NCBI GenBank assembly: GCA_016490735.1
Contig: JAEMWC010000009.1
Coordinates: 1,966,001-2,030,000, forward strand
Reading direction: 5' to 3'
Source of the DNA: Pachyseris speciosa
Lineage: Eukaryota > Cnidaria > Anthozoa > Scleractinia > Pachyseridae
Length of the DNA stretch: 64,000 nt
Shown here piece after piece: positions 32,980-44,364 of the stretch. Below the pieces are notes generated by a model. That model was not told the origin of the DNA, made no database searches, and saw only the letters and a list, made by a program, of their open reading frames with translations. The position numbers and the translations under genes are program-made. The first letter of the stretch is position 1, and each line of letters starts with the position of its first letter.

Positions 32980-33472
32980 TAATGCCAAATGCCACAATTT
33001 CCACAGCACTTGATCAGCAAAGTGTAAGCAAGGTAGTTACTTTCACTGGAAACTCTATTACAAGACCAGCTGGATTTCCATTAGTAACACAGATGGTGCC
33101 ACAAGTAACAGAATGTTGCTGACAACTTCGATGAACAAATTTGATATTTCTTATCAAAAAACTTCTGAGCAATTACTGAGAAAAGTTGATGATATGTCTA
33201 TTGGAAAAACAGATCAGATCACACAGACAGCAGTAGGTCGAGACTTATCTGTGGTTGGTCTTACAGAGTTGAAAGCAGTACAAAGTGACAGCTGCTCACA
33301 AGCTGAGATGGATAAGAAAGCAGAAGCAGGCCAAGGGCTGCAAGATGTTCTTTTGAGTAGATCTGACCTGTCAAAACAATCAGCTGCGGAGATAAACTAT
33401 TTGCCAGGTTCATGGCAGGCTGAGGAGAAAGGGAAGTGTTGGAGTAATGCTCTCTCAGTATCTGATGATCAG
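32980..33472 (+). CDS. Host gene exon 7, 3' piece, with a 1-nt deletion
   Basis: Resumes the exon-7 frame (VMPNATISTALDQQSVSKV, ITRPAGFPLV) but hits a stop at 33120. From 33113 another frame is open to the donor GATCAG|GTAGGT (phase 0). Alignment to exon 4 between GCTGGATT and ATGAACAA gives 62 bases here and 63 there, so one base is missing around 33085-33120. The downstream part is Ser/Gln-rich (SEQLLRKVDDMSIG, LQDVLLSRSDLSKQSAAE). Phase matches exon 8. Confidence 0.65.
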
Positions 33473-33785
33473 GTAGGTAACTATAATTAATCTTGGTTAA
33501 TATGAATCTTTTTTTCTCTTCGTGCTAATTTTGCGGTTAAACTAACTCATTTCACTGTATATTCTTTTAATTATTATTACGTCATTGTGAGAATCACTGA
33601 ATTTAATGGTCTTGAAGGATGATTTCAATTAAGGTTGTCAAAAAATTAGTGTCTCCTTAGAAACTGATGCCAGTTTCAGATCTACTCAAACCTGGATAAT
33701 CTTAGAAGATTTGTTTTATTTCATTAATTAACTTCATCATATAATTATATATTCAAGAACCTATATATATAATATTGATTTGTGG
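33473..33785. other. Start of intron 7
   Basis: AT-rich, no recognisable feature. Confidence 0.4.
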
Positions 33786-33789
33786 AGTC

Positions 33790-35010
33790 AGACTAGCTAT
33801 AGTTCAAACACATTTATTTGCTACTTCGAGTTTCGTGCTTCCCACGAAGCAATCATCAGGCAACTGACAGCAATAACGGTTACATTTAAAGATATACAAA
33901 ATTTGAAAATATGGAACATTATGCTTGCATAGCGTGACATGCCAAGATGTAATTGGACGACAGAAGCACTAATTAAATGGTCGTGTTAATCCACATTAAG
34001 CAACCACGGTATTTAACATGAATTTCTTAGAATGTCTACAGATCGATGTCGATCAGTTCATTTCTGTGATTAAGTGTTGACATTTCTAGTTTACATATTA
34101 TAAAATATTTTTCCCACAGACAGATTACATTTGCCTTACTTTTTGCCACTTAATTTCGTAATTGATTTTTCGGTCTTTCAGACTCCATATGTGCTTGCTG
34201 AGTTCGGTTACATTTTTGTATCGTTTGTTCCTGAAAGAGCATGATTTTGTGTAGTTTCCGGTAACATTCTTTGAATGTTGTGTCACACAGTCCGATATAG
34301 TTCTCTTTAGATTGCGGGGTAGATAATGTTCCACACATTACAATTTCCATCTAGCGGGCAAGAATTCTTGTTCCGGCAATTACAGGCGCTATTGATTTCT
34401 TCTGATGGATTTAAGGGTTTGCCAATTTTAGCTTTTGTTGTGGCTGGAGATTCGGTCTTTATGTTACTCATACAGCTATAGGTCAGCTTAAGAGTGTTCC
34501 AGTTAAAGATTTTGTGGAGTGGATTGGATTCAGGAAAGCGCTGATCAACAAGTGAAAGGAAGCATTTGCCAACTTGGGTTTCTAAATTTTGACTGTATGG
34601 TGGGTTGATCGAACCACCTTATGTTTCTTTGACAGTTTCTTTTCACTCGTAGTGCATCAGGAGTTGTTTCTTAAGTTTGTAGGATAGGTTGTACCTGTAG
34701 CCACTTTTGTAAAGTGCGTCTTGATACATACTTTTGGCCTTGTCAAAACATTCCTTGACAGATGATATTTCCGAAAGACGATTGTTAATCGATTCAGGGA
34801 TGTTTCTCAGAATAGAAGTATGGTATATTTCCCTCTTTTGTGAATTGGAAGTGCTTTCCGTGATCCGCTTTTCAGGTTGAGGGTGACATCTAAGAAATCC
34901 ACTCTGGTTAAGTTGGCCTCTACTGTAATCTTTAGATCATTGTCATGGAAAATTTTGCACAAGTCTTTCTTCATTCTTTCGATCTCTTGTCATGTTTTAT
35001 TGGCCCAATG
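33790..35010 (-). pseudogene. Neptune-type Penelope-like element (GIY-YIG part and RT tail)
   Basis: Minus strand: a Cys-rich [15 protein letters not shown] near 34400-34350, then [14 protein letters not shown] (GIY-YIG start) and, in the neighbouring frame, [20 protein letters not shown] and [11 protein letters not shown], a pattern known from Neptune-type Penelope elements. Several frameshifts separate these pieces. 34440-35010 should contain the RT C-terminus but is too decayed to place motifs. The element ends with a hammerhead at 33818-33863. Confidence 0.75.
33818..33863 (-). ncRNA. Minimal hammerhead ribozyme, core intact
   Basis: On the minus strand: stem I half TTGC (33863-33860), CTGATGA (33859-33853), stem II TTGCTTC..GAAGCA, GAAAC (33834-33830), a two-base-pair stem III CT..AG with CGA loop, then TA and the other stem I half GCAA (33821-33818). 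All conserved core positions are present, with cleavage expected after the A of TA. Very short stem III is usual for Penelope-element hammerheads, which are thought to act as dimers. Confidence 0.8.
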
Positions 35011-35018
35011 CAAAAATG

Positions 35019-35166
35019 GCTGCCTTTAAATTATTCTTTTGTTTGTATTCAAATTAGCCTCACTAACCTCGTTCGGGATAACAAATTCTTTCGAATTTTG
35101 ATCTCAAAAACGAGGTTAGTTAGGCTATTTTGCATACGAACAAAAGAATAATTTAAAGGCAGCCTT
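35019..35166. repeat. Palindromic MITE
   Basis: GGCTGCCTTTAAATTATTCT (35020 on) is repeated as its complement AGAATAATTTAAAGGCAGCC at the right end, with an internal pair AACCTCGTT / AACGAGGTT. About 145 bp. Similar AATTATTCTTTTGTTTG tips are used by the MITE at 40745-40856. Confidence 0.8.
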
Positions 35167-35599
35167 CCTCGGGTTTAAATATAGGTGGTCCTTAAAAATG
35201 TTTTTTTCCCTTGTGTTTAGTTATATAAGAACCAATGTAGAGCTGGATTATTTGGTCAAGGACATGTAATTCCTTCTCAGAGTTTCATGCCTCTTGCGAG
35301 CATTTATTTGGTTATAATTTATATAATTGTTAACACTGTACGTGCAGTAGTGGCTGATCATAAGGTGCTTAATTAATGACTCCCCAAATGGTTTTCTAGT
35401 CCACTCCTTCCATGGCCTGTCCCCTGGATAAAGAGACACTATTTTTAACAAAAACGTTAGTTGAGAAAGCAGGTTTTAAAGTGGTCTCTGAGTTTGAAAA
35501 CTTAGCATGTTTACTTACAATGATATTGAGGTGGTGCTGCTCACACCGGTTTCCAGCACTTTTACTTTGAGGGTTTATTACTACCAATCTTAGCTTTAT
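35167..35599. other. Intron 7, unassigned stretch
   Basis: Minus-strand short frames at 35248-35587 contain protein-like pieces (KPAFSTNVFVKNSVSLS) but no motif I recognise. Possibly a relic of another element. Confidence 0.3.
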
Positions 35600-36614
35600 A
35601 TGGTGTTAGTTATTGTACAAATGTAGTAATGGATCGGAATTGCTCCTGTTCAACAACAAGGACATTTTAATCGATGGAAGACCGTTTTTTTATGCAAATT
35701 GGTTTGAGAAAGGCTTGTTTTTCATGCGGGATATTCTGGATCATAGCGGGAAATTTTTTAACCTGGAATGTATTTTACAAGAAATACGTCAAATGTAACT
35801 TTTTGAATTATCTACAAGTACTTTCTGCAATCCCCAAATATGTTCTCGAGAAGGCTAGAACTTATCCACCCATTAATAAAAGAGCTTTCCTGGATAGTAC
35901 CACCTATCAACTCACTCTCTCCGTTGGTATCAATTCTGCCAAATTGAAATGCAAAGACTATTATTGGCTGTTCATCAATGCGTCCAAAACTGTACCTTCC
36001 GGACTAAAAAAATGGCAAAAAGATCTCAATCTGGAGGAATTTAATTGGAAATTGGCCTTTACTCGGATAAGCAAAATCTGTAAAGAAAGCGTGCTAAGAT
36101 AGTTTAATTATAAATTTTTACATCGTATAATTGTCACCAAGAAAGAGCTAAACACCTATGGTATTGAGTCAGACGATAAATGCTTATACTGTGGCGAGGC
36201 TGACTGATCATTGTCTATTGTTTGCGAAATACTATATCAACTGTCAAAAACTGCACTTAAAAATGTGTAACCTGCAGGAATTTCTAATAAAAACCTTTAG
36301 AAAGAGAACAATGCTTCACTCTTCTGCTTGTTACTATTTGTACATATCCCTTCTATCTTTTTTATAATGTATTTGAACTGACATAGTAACCCTAGTTATC
36401 TCTAGTTTAGACAATTGCTTATCTATGTATGTGTATTATCAGTAATTAGTCAGATGTGTAAGCATGTACTTAATTATGCTGTCCACTTTTTTCCTATCTT
36501 TTTCTCTGTTTTGTGCATACGTTTTTCGTCAACAATTTTTTTTGTAGATTTACTGTAATAGTCATATGTTATAAAGGTTATTATTAAAAAAGATAAAACA
36601 AAATAAAATAAAAT
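35600..36614 (+). pseudogene. L1/Tx1-like LINE fragment, 3' part
   Basis: Shifting frames read the region C-terminal to RT seen also at 22000 and 57500: ILIDGRPFFYANWFEKGLFF then LNYLQVLSAIPKYVLEKART and KDYYWLFINASKTVPSG. A weak Cys motif (CLYCGEA near 36180) corresponds to the zf-RVT knuckle. It ends in an A-rich tail (GATAAAACAAAATAAAATAA at 36590-36614). 5'-truncated and frameshifted. Confidence 0.75.
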
Positions 36615-36639
36615 GTTGTTACCTTTATAATGGTATCAA

Positions 36640-37085
36640 ACAACTGCCCAATCATTGGTGAACAAGTTGTATATGAAACTTTGTTTGACATAATAGCGCA
36701 ACACTACAACCTGTTAGAAACACCACTAATTTTAACTTAATTAAAGTAACAATAACTAAAAATTAGCTTCAGGTGACCTCCGTTTTTTATTGCCTGGAAA
36801 TAATAACATATATACAACTTTCTGGAAACTGTGGGAGTGGATTTTTCAAAAATTTAAGGTGGCTCTGAATCCTGTCCTAGAAATTCATTTAAACTTTGCA
36901 AAATGTTGGATTTTGACACACACACTTATTACTTTTCAACAATAAAAAATGGGAGTCATCAAGCTTATTTTTTATTTGTTGTTGATTAAAGCTAAAATTA
37001 AGTGTGTTTCTAACAGGTTCTAGTGTCGCTATGGTAACATTTTGAGTGGAAAAAATTTCATAACTCGTTCACCAATGATTGAACA
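36640..37085. repeat. Foldback element, about 440 bp
   Basis: CCAATCATTGGTGAACAAGT at 36647 is inverted at 37063-37082 (CTCGTTCACCAATGATTG), and CAACCTGTTAGAAACAC at 36708 is inverted at 37003 (GTGTTTCTAACAGGTT). The loop holds AT-rich DNA. Likely a MITE. Confidence 0.75.
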
Positions 37086-37403
37086 TTTATTTAATACTAC
37101 TGAAGGTAGCAACTTGTAAAGATTGGCTTTGACGATCCGTCAAAGTACAAGAGCCGGAAAGTGCTAGTAACCACTGTACGTGAAACCACCTTAAAGCCTC
37201 CCTATATAGGCTGTCTTGGCACAGGAAACTGTTATTGATAACGAAATATTCACTTGATGTAGTATGGTCGATCATTGGTAATTTGCTGAAACTGTAAATG
37301 ACAATTGGCAGGCAAATGTTTTTGTGTATAGTGTAATTAAAACTAAGACAATTTATTGTTACTAATATGTTAATAATATATTTATTTTTTTAACTAATTA
37401 CAG

Positions 37404-37461
37404 CAACAGTCACATACAACAGACACAGGAATTGAGGCAAATGATAACCTTAGGCCTGGAG
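37404..37461 (+). CDS. Host gene exon 8 (58 bp)
   Basis: TTAACTAATTACAG acceptor (phase 0, matching exon 7) and CCTGGAG|GTATGA donor (phase 1). Encodes QQSHTTDTGIEANDNLRPG. Short and polar, so support comes mainly from splice signals and phase. Confidence 0.6.
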
Positions 37462-38039
37462 GTATGACATTTTGTTATGATATACAAGTAACTTCTTTTC
37501 AGTTATTGTACTTCTAAATTTTAATCAAAAAGTGTACTTGCATGGTGTTGATGCTTTTTTCTGTAATACATAAAATATGAGCGGGAGACCTTTATGGGCA
37601 TTTGAAATGGCGAGCCGCAGGTGAGCTGTTTTAAAGCCCATAAAGGTCGGACGCGAATATTTTATCTTACATGTGAAATGAAACAATGTAGATTGTGTTT
37701 GTCGTGTTTGTCATGTTAATCAATAGAGATCTGTATCAAAGTTAATACGTACCAATTAGCTGAGCAGGACCCTTTTATGAAAGTTAATGATTTGTATTGG
37801 GATTTAGAGAGGTATACATGTGACTCAAATACTACCCGTAGATTAAATGGGTCGTCAGTCTTATGAATTATTAATGAATTTTACAATGATCAATACTGAT
37901 TGAAAGTTAGATTCTGTTGGTCATTTTAATAGACAGAAATTAATGTTAGTAAAATTTAGTAATGTATCTTCAGTTCCATGCATCCATATATCAATAAATG
38001 TCTGAAGATTTGTATGAATTACATCTGCTTCACTGACTG

Positions 38040-39890
38040 ATGTGCATTGCAAATAATGATTTTAGTAGCTTCCAATTTGAAAAGTGGTATTATGTGGGCA
38101 TATGGAAAACCAGGAATCCGGAAAGCAGGAGAGCCAAAGATCGAGCCAGAATCCAGAATACTGCAAAGTCAGAACGCCAGAATACAGGAAAGCCGGAATG
38201 GAAAGTGCAAAAAAAACTAGATAGTGCTTTAGAGTCAGAAAAGTAAAATTAAGTTTAAGCAAAATAGAATTGAAAAGAGAAACAGTTTTTCTTTAATAAT
38301 TTTGTTTTCTAAAGGTCGCACACCCAGCACTTCAGCTTCCGAGATGTTATTGCTCATTTTTTTCCACAGCGGCAAAACAATTTAATTTGACAGTGAACAC
38401 ATCTATTTTTGAACCGGTCAGTATAAAAAACAGACTGCGGACTGCAGACTGCAGACTGCAGACTGGGTATATATAAAATGTGGACTGAGTATAAAATGCG
38501 GACTGAAGGCTACAGATTAGGTACAAAATGCGGACTGAGTACAAAAACACTTTAAAACTCAGTTCAGCATTGCTGGAAACCTGTGTAAACAATGTTCTCC
38601 GTCAATCTGTCATACCTATGACTATCTTCTGTTCTCTCGGCGACGTTTCGCTCAGATTTTCTAAGCAAACTGGTGGTAGAACTGAATTTGGAATATTTTA
38701 TACCTTTAATTCTTTTTAAATTAAATGTTTTTCATATCACGTCTCCTGAGGTATGTAAATTTTGGGAAAACTTCAACTAATCACTGTTCGTCGTTCCCAC
38801 GGCAATGCACATGCATTTGATTCTGTCCCAAATTATGTTTTCCTGTTGCATTTTCCAAACTGTTCTTTGAAGAAAAAGATTGGGAAGAGAAAAAACCCCG
38901 GAGCTGAACTTATTCTCCTTGTTTGTTTCAAAAGTATATAAGAATAATCTGACCACCAGGCGTAATGCAGCGTAACGCAAGTTGACAAAAATAAATTATA
39001 ATAGAAAGTTTACATTGTTGATGGTTCCAACAACGGGAAAACATGAAGCCTTCAGTATTAAAATAATTATGTTTCAAATCGTAAAGGCTATGGGCAGGTG
39101 TATTACATGCTAGATTATTTCACGCTGGTTTGGATTCTTTAGTCATCGCGAGTTTACGCAAGTGACAGAAACTGGGACCCAGTTCACTGGCTGATCTGCA
39201 CGGAATAGGACCTTAGGGTGCAGAAATTTGCGGGAGCTCTTTTATAATTATAATTGCTCTTCCTTACGATAGCAGCCAGAAAGTTGTGTTTATACGGCAT
39301 TCTGGTTTTCCTGATTCCAATCTGTTTAACACTAAACAGCGAACTGCCACCGAGAGAACAGAAGAGAGTCGTAGGTATGACAGATTGATGGAGAATGCTA
39401 TTCACACAGGCTGAACCAGATTTTAAAAAATTGACCACCAGTAGGCCATAGGGTGGACCATGGCCTAGGCCACGTTTTGTCCACACCCGTCTTGGGTCCC
39501 CTTTTGCACAGTGTTTTGTGCTCAGTCCGTGTTTTGTACCTAGTCCACAGCCTTAAGTTCGCATTTTATACTCAGTCCACATTTTATACCCAGTCCGCAG
39601 TCTGGGTTTTATACTGACCGATTTTTGAACTTGCTCCAATTCATTGTCCACAGAAAAGTGTTCTGAAATTGCTTGAATCCTTTGTAAATCCTGCATGCAT
39701 GAATCTCAAAATACCCAAATTTGTATGTGAAAGTTGATGTGCCAATTCTGAGAACCACCATTGCAACACCAGACAATTCCTATTTGTGGTTTTCCAGTTT
39801 TCCAGCATTCTGGCATTCTAGCTTCCAGGTTCTGGCTTTCCAGGTGTAACTTCCACAAGGGAGAAAAACACTCCACCATGTTTTTTAACA
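38040..39890. repeat. 1.8 kb imperfect inverted repeat with simple-sequence arms
   Basis: Left arm 38095-38700 and right arm 39290-39850 match as complements in several blocks: TTTGAACCGGTCAG (38410) with CTGACCGATTTTTGAAC (39616); a GACTGCAGACTGC ladder with AGTCCGCAGTCT; TCTGTCATACCTATGACT with AGTCGTAGGTATGACAGA; and an AGAATCCAGAATAC/GCCAGAAT run with ATTCTGGCATTCT. The centre (38720-39250) holds no gene. A large foldback element with expanded microsatellite sections. Confidence 0.7.
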
Positions 39891-40635
39891 CACTTTAATG
39901 GACGTAGAGGTTGTTGAAAAGTGATTATCCAAGGCGGTACTTGGATAAGTACACTAGAACAGGCGGAAAACTCGGCAAAAATGACACTTACATTTATTAG
40001 TAGCTGGGTGATTAAGCTGCACTGGAACTACGATAGAAGTAAGACTGCAGAACGGTGAAACTGCTCTCGGACTTACGAAACTGCTTGTAAAAGCGAAACG
40101 CAAAAAGAGCAACTGAAAATGACTACATGAGCTTAAATACATTACAATAACTAACTCAAATGACCCGCTGAAATACATTTTGCACGTGCGACAATTAACT
40201 ATAATGAACATTCTTAAAAGGAAAAGGACAACAAATACTAATAAAGAGGTGTTGAGTTCCTTACACCAGGTTTCTGGTTTTCCATTCGCCTATATTATAT
40301 GATCCCAGCCTGACTGTTCAATTAAAGCCTGTGCATGTTTTTGCTACTGTGGTCTGTAGTGCTCTCTGGATTAATATTTAGCACTAAGGTATGTTTGTTT
40401 GCAATGAGAAGATGTGTTGTTAATATATATAGCTGCCACATAATTTTTTGGTTATAAAAGATCTTGACCTATGTGATCCAAAGAACGTTTGAACGTGGGA
40501 GAAATTAACAGCACTATACTGCCATGTTTTTTATTAAGAGTCTGATGACAATTGCAGCTTGAGAACATAACACATGATGGGTGCAGGTCGTGGGACATAT
40601 ATAACAGATATACTTTTATTGACACTATACACCTT
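39891..40635. other. Intron 8, distal part
   Basis: No gene or clear repeat recognised. Confidence 0.4.
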
Positions 40636-40697
40636 AGGGGAGCAGGGTTGGCACAGTGGTGAGAGCGCTCGCCCTCCACCAATGTGGCCCAGGTTCG

Positions 40698-40747
<50 letters not shown>
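40636..40747 (+). repeat. tRNA-derived SINE head followed by (ATT)n
   Basis: GGGTTGGCACAGTGGTGAGA is a tRNA-like A box and D arm, and GGCCCAGGTTCGATT is a B box and T arm; immediately after comes about 17 copies of ATT (40697-40747). SINEs with simple-repeat tails fit this arrangement. The long Tyr or Asn run that this repeat encodes in translation is an artefact. Confidence 0.75.
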
Positions 40748-40749
<2 letters not shown>

Positions 40750-40857
40750 TCCAAAATGGCAGCCAATTTATTATTCTTTTGTTTGCATGTTAATTAGCAA
40801 AGAGGGCTAACTACAAGCAAACAAAAGAATAATAAATTGGCCGCCATTTTGGAATAA
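40745..40857. repeat. Palindromic MITE next to (ATT)n
   Basis: ATTCCAAAATGGCAGCCAAT and its complement ATTGGCCGCCATTTTGGAAT bound a 112-bp hairpin with inner arms TTATTCTTTTGTTTGCATG. Shares inner sequence with the MITE at 35019-35166, so the two are one family. Confidence 0.8.
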
Positions 40858-41194
40858 GATGTATAACCATCAAATTTGACTTGCAATTGGATGCATAAAC
40901 GTACCATTTTTTTCCTGCCTTTTTTGCCTTTAATGGTTGTTATGCGTGTTGTGCATAGCAAATGGCCAGTAAAAAAGTAAGTGATATGCAATATTGTTAA
41001 TGAGTTTCCTTATTTTAGGGATGCAGCTTTTGGGTTAAAAATTTATAGAGCAGATCAACCAGAACATCCAGCTTGCTATCAGCAAAACCTTTATGCACTG
41101 ATATACCCAAAAATACCTTCCATGCATGTACCCCTATAAGTGCACCAATCAGATAATTGTTAAGGAAAACAAAGGGCTCTTCATCTTCTGACAG

Positions 41195-41298
41195 CTTTAC
41201 ATCTAAGTATGAGAGCAGATCAAAATGGGTGGACTTTGATCAGCTCTGCACCTGTGGAAAGCACTCAGACCTACTCATATCAAGTTCCTGATGACAAG
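41195..41298 (+). CDS. Host gene exon 9
   Basis: Acceptor CTCTTCATCTTCTGACAG (good pyrimidine tract, phase 1) and donor GACAAG|GTAACT (phase 0), both as required by neighbours. Encodes LHLSMRADQNGWTLISSAP and then STQTYSYQVPDDK. A second possible acceptor lies at 41218 (GAGAGCAG) in the same phase but with a weaker tract. Confidence 0.65.
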
Positions 41299-42493
41299 GT
41301 AACTGAAGTGAATTTATTTTTAATACAGATCGAGGTACTGATAACAAATGAAATAGTAAGTTAAAACATCATCTATGGTTGTAAAGTTTGTTTAATCTGT
41401 AATTTGCTAGTATTTGTTACTCTGTAACATACCGAAAATAGAAAGGAAACTGAAAATGACTCTGGTAATATCTGATAAAGCAGAATGGTCAAAATGGTGC
41501 ACTGTTGCACTGCAGATTCCTTGCAGGCACAATTAAATTGGTTGCCCTTTCTTGCGTAAAATTAAAGGATTACAATAATTCCCATCCTCATGACCATGGA
41601 GATCGGAGACACCCAATTAACTGGCACAAGGCCAGTACCTTTTGAAGAGAAATTCAGGTGTAGTTGTGACAAAATAGTACAGTTAACTTTGATGAAATGT
41701 CTCCTCAAACTTAAATTGCTGATGCTGGAAAACTGATTCTTTTTTTGTTGTTGTTGTTTTCAGAGGGGCAATAACGTCATTTAAAGTGTAAAATAAGGCT
41801 GGCTAGTGCAAAGTTTCCTCAAAGAATCAATACAGGATAGCTTCACTTTATAAACCATTTTAAGTTGTATGTACTCCCTTAATTTGAGCTTAATTTAAAC
41901 TACCAGCCAACTTGCTGTTACGTCATAAACCTACTTATACAAGGGTTCATGAATACAGAATAGAAACATTACAGCTAGCATTTTCAGAAAACGTGCAGAA
42001 GCTCAGAAATTCATAGACTAATTGAGTAGTGCCTTATTTTTCCTTGGGATAGTTCACAAAGGGCAATTTTAATTTTGTGCGCACTCATGTGTTTTGCTTG
42101 CTCTACAATACTAAGAACAATAAGGGACTACCCGTAGTCTAGGAAATTTGGAGAATAAGAGACTGTTCCCTGCAAATTGCTGTGACCTAAGTTTTCACCA
42201 AGTTTCTGGATTCCAGATTCTGTGTTTTAAGGTTGCCCAGCCTTGATCCAGGCTATCAATGTCTTTTTGTTTCCAAAAAATAAGGTTATAGGTAGTGAAT
42301 CTCTTCTATTACCACATCCTGTTTACTTAAAATATAAACCTCTTGTGGTCTTGCTTTATGTATGTGACCAATACCTCCCGAAAGTGACCACCAACACTTG
42401 ACATTTTGAGTGGTTGTTCATGGGGGTTCAACTGTAATTTGTGAAAACTACTTACAAGCGATTGCAGTGATTTCCTTTGGTCTCTTTTAATAG
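41299..42493. other. Intron 9
   Basis: 1.2 kb without recognised features. Confidence 0.45.
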
Positions 42494-42590
42494 GTATCTG
42501 ACTTTTTTGGCAGCTCTGAGGAAGAGGTTTTCTCTCCTAGACTTTTAACTACTAGTGGAATATCAGAAGGTGATGTTGCTTTGTCAGAAG
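42494..42590 (+). CDS. Host gene exon 10
   Basis: CTCTTTTAATAG acceptor (phase 0) and TCAGAAG|GTAAGC donor (phase 1). Encodes VSDFFGSSEEEVFSPRLLT then an ISEGDVALSE end. The acidic SDFFGSSEEE is echoed in exon 16 (TDYFGDVEASSSG), suggesting a repeated acidic motif. Confidence 0.7.
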
Positions 42591-42887
42591 GTAAGCAGTT
42601 ATTTAAATCACGATTATTCATTTTTGAAGTGTCTTTAAACTTATAATCTGCGATGGTGTTTGAATGTTTCCAAGGATGAGAGCAAACCACGAGTTCAAAA
42701 GTGAGCATTTCACAACTGATGACGAAAAATTTTGGAACTCTATAGCTGCAACATACAGAAAGTACGAGTTGCATCACCACCAGGTTCAATGAGGGCAATT
42801 TTGGAGATAAACCATTTTTCAATCAGTTACAAAGTTTGGTGATGTTGACAGTGGAATTAAACCAGTAGTGAGTTTTTAGAGGTGTAC

Positions 42888-43561
42888 TAAAGGCCCGGCA
42901 AAACGAGTGCAACATAATGCAACATTGTTGAATCTAACTTTGTTGGATGATGTTCCACAGTGTTGAACTAGGTGGCCAAACGAATGCAACATGTTGGATG
43001 CAACACTTGGTCTCAGGGGTTTGAGACCAAAATTTTACAAGACTCCTCAGAAAACAAACCAGCACCATATTTTCTTTGTTCAGAAAATGGTGCGAGACCG
43101 ATAAGTCGATCTTTCAACCTCCGCGTAAGACAATCTTCTCGCTTTCGCTGACCTTACGATTTCCTCTTCCTTTTTCTCTTTCTTTTTGAAGAGAGATTGC
43201 TTGTGTTAAGGCCTTCTTTGTCGAGAGATTGAAAACTTTGCTCGTTTGTGAAATGCGTCAATGCGCGAAACAAGTATAAACAATAAATACAGATACCCGC
43301 AAAGTCAGCTTAGTGGGAATGTGCGCTTCAACATTGTTGAACGCAACGGCCAACCAAATACAACGTTGTTCACACCTGAGAACAAAAGAAATGATGGATG
43401 ATGTTGAAGACGATGTTTGATGGGCATCAAACTTCCTTCAACATCAGTCCAACATCATGCAACATCGTACAATATGGTGGCCAAACGAGTGCAACATATT
43501 GGATTCAACCATGTTGGACGATGTTGCATCAACAGGTTGGACCCGTTTGGCCAGGCCTTAA
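42888..43561. mobile_element. Harbinger-like MITE, TAA target duplication
   Basis: AGGCCCGGCAAAACGAGTGC (42891 on) and GGACCCGTTTGGCCAGGCCT (to 43558) are inverted ends inside TAA (42888-42890, 43559-43561). The interior repeats AACATNNTGCAACATTGTTG-type units in both orientations. A 3-bp TAA/TTA duplication is characteristic of PIF/Harbinger. The overlapping open frames here only reflect these repeats. Confidence 0.75.
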
Positions 43562-44137
43562 TAAAGTGGAACAAGTTAATAAAATATGCTTGTAATGGAT
43601 ACAAGGTTAAACAAACTGTCTCAGCATGCACTAATGGGATGTCTGTCATTTGCATTCCCATATATACATGATGTGTGACTGTAAAAGTTTTGTTCTCCAA
43701 AATTTAAGCATCTAAACTGGGGTACAGCATACCCCTGTCTTGTGCTCATCCACATACATGCTCGCCACAAACACTACCACTGTTGCACTGTCTAATTGCT
43801 TGGATAAAGTAAAATTCTTGTTTCTTCATGAATGCAGCTAACAAGTGAAACAAAAACTACCAACAGTAACTTTTACTTGTCTCAAAGATCATTCAAATGT
43901 GATGATAAATAGCAGCGCCCTGATCTTTAAGTTATCATGTCATGTATGGTATGATGTACATGCATTTAAAATAATATTGTATGACTGTTTTGTTGTTTTT
44001 AGTTTTCGTATTTATTGTATTTAGTTTTGTCGAGCATTTTTAACATGATTGAGCCACATGCTAAGGAGATTGGGTGAGCACACTCATATCATCAACAATA
44101 AATAAATCATTGTCTTTTGTTTTCTTACACAATTAAG
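43562..44137. other. Intron 10, distal part
   Basis: AT-rich, nothing assigned. Confidence 0.4.
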
Positions 44138-44199
44138 AGGACCAGCCTCACCATCAACAGCAAGAAGTCAGCATTACACCGAACAAAGTTCCTTTGAAG
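44138..44199 (+). CDS. Host gene exon 11 (62 bp)
   Basis: Using acceptor TACACAATTAAG (phase 1) and donor TTTGAAG|GTGCAA (phase 0) gives DQPHHQQQEVSITPNKVPLK, which joins exon 10 and exon 12 in frame. An acceptor two bases downstream would instead give a different frame ending in phase 1, which exon 12 does not accept. Confidence 0.55.
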
Positions 44200-44364
44200 G
44201 TGCAACAAAAGTATCATGATAAATAATCATTATTAAATAAATTGAATATGATGTAAACTAATTAATACTCATATACAAATGTGAATATATGAAGATCATA
44301 TTTTAGTGCTGTGTAAAGATTAAAGATGAAAATTGGATCTTCACAGTTAGGATTGCAACTTCAG

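Noticed and set aside
40452..40810. Poly-Asn / poly-Tyr open frames
   Set aside because: Direct translation of the (ATT)n microsatellite and SINE.
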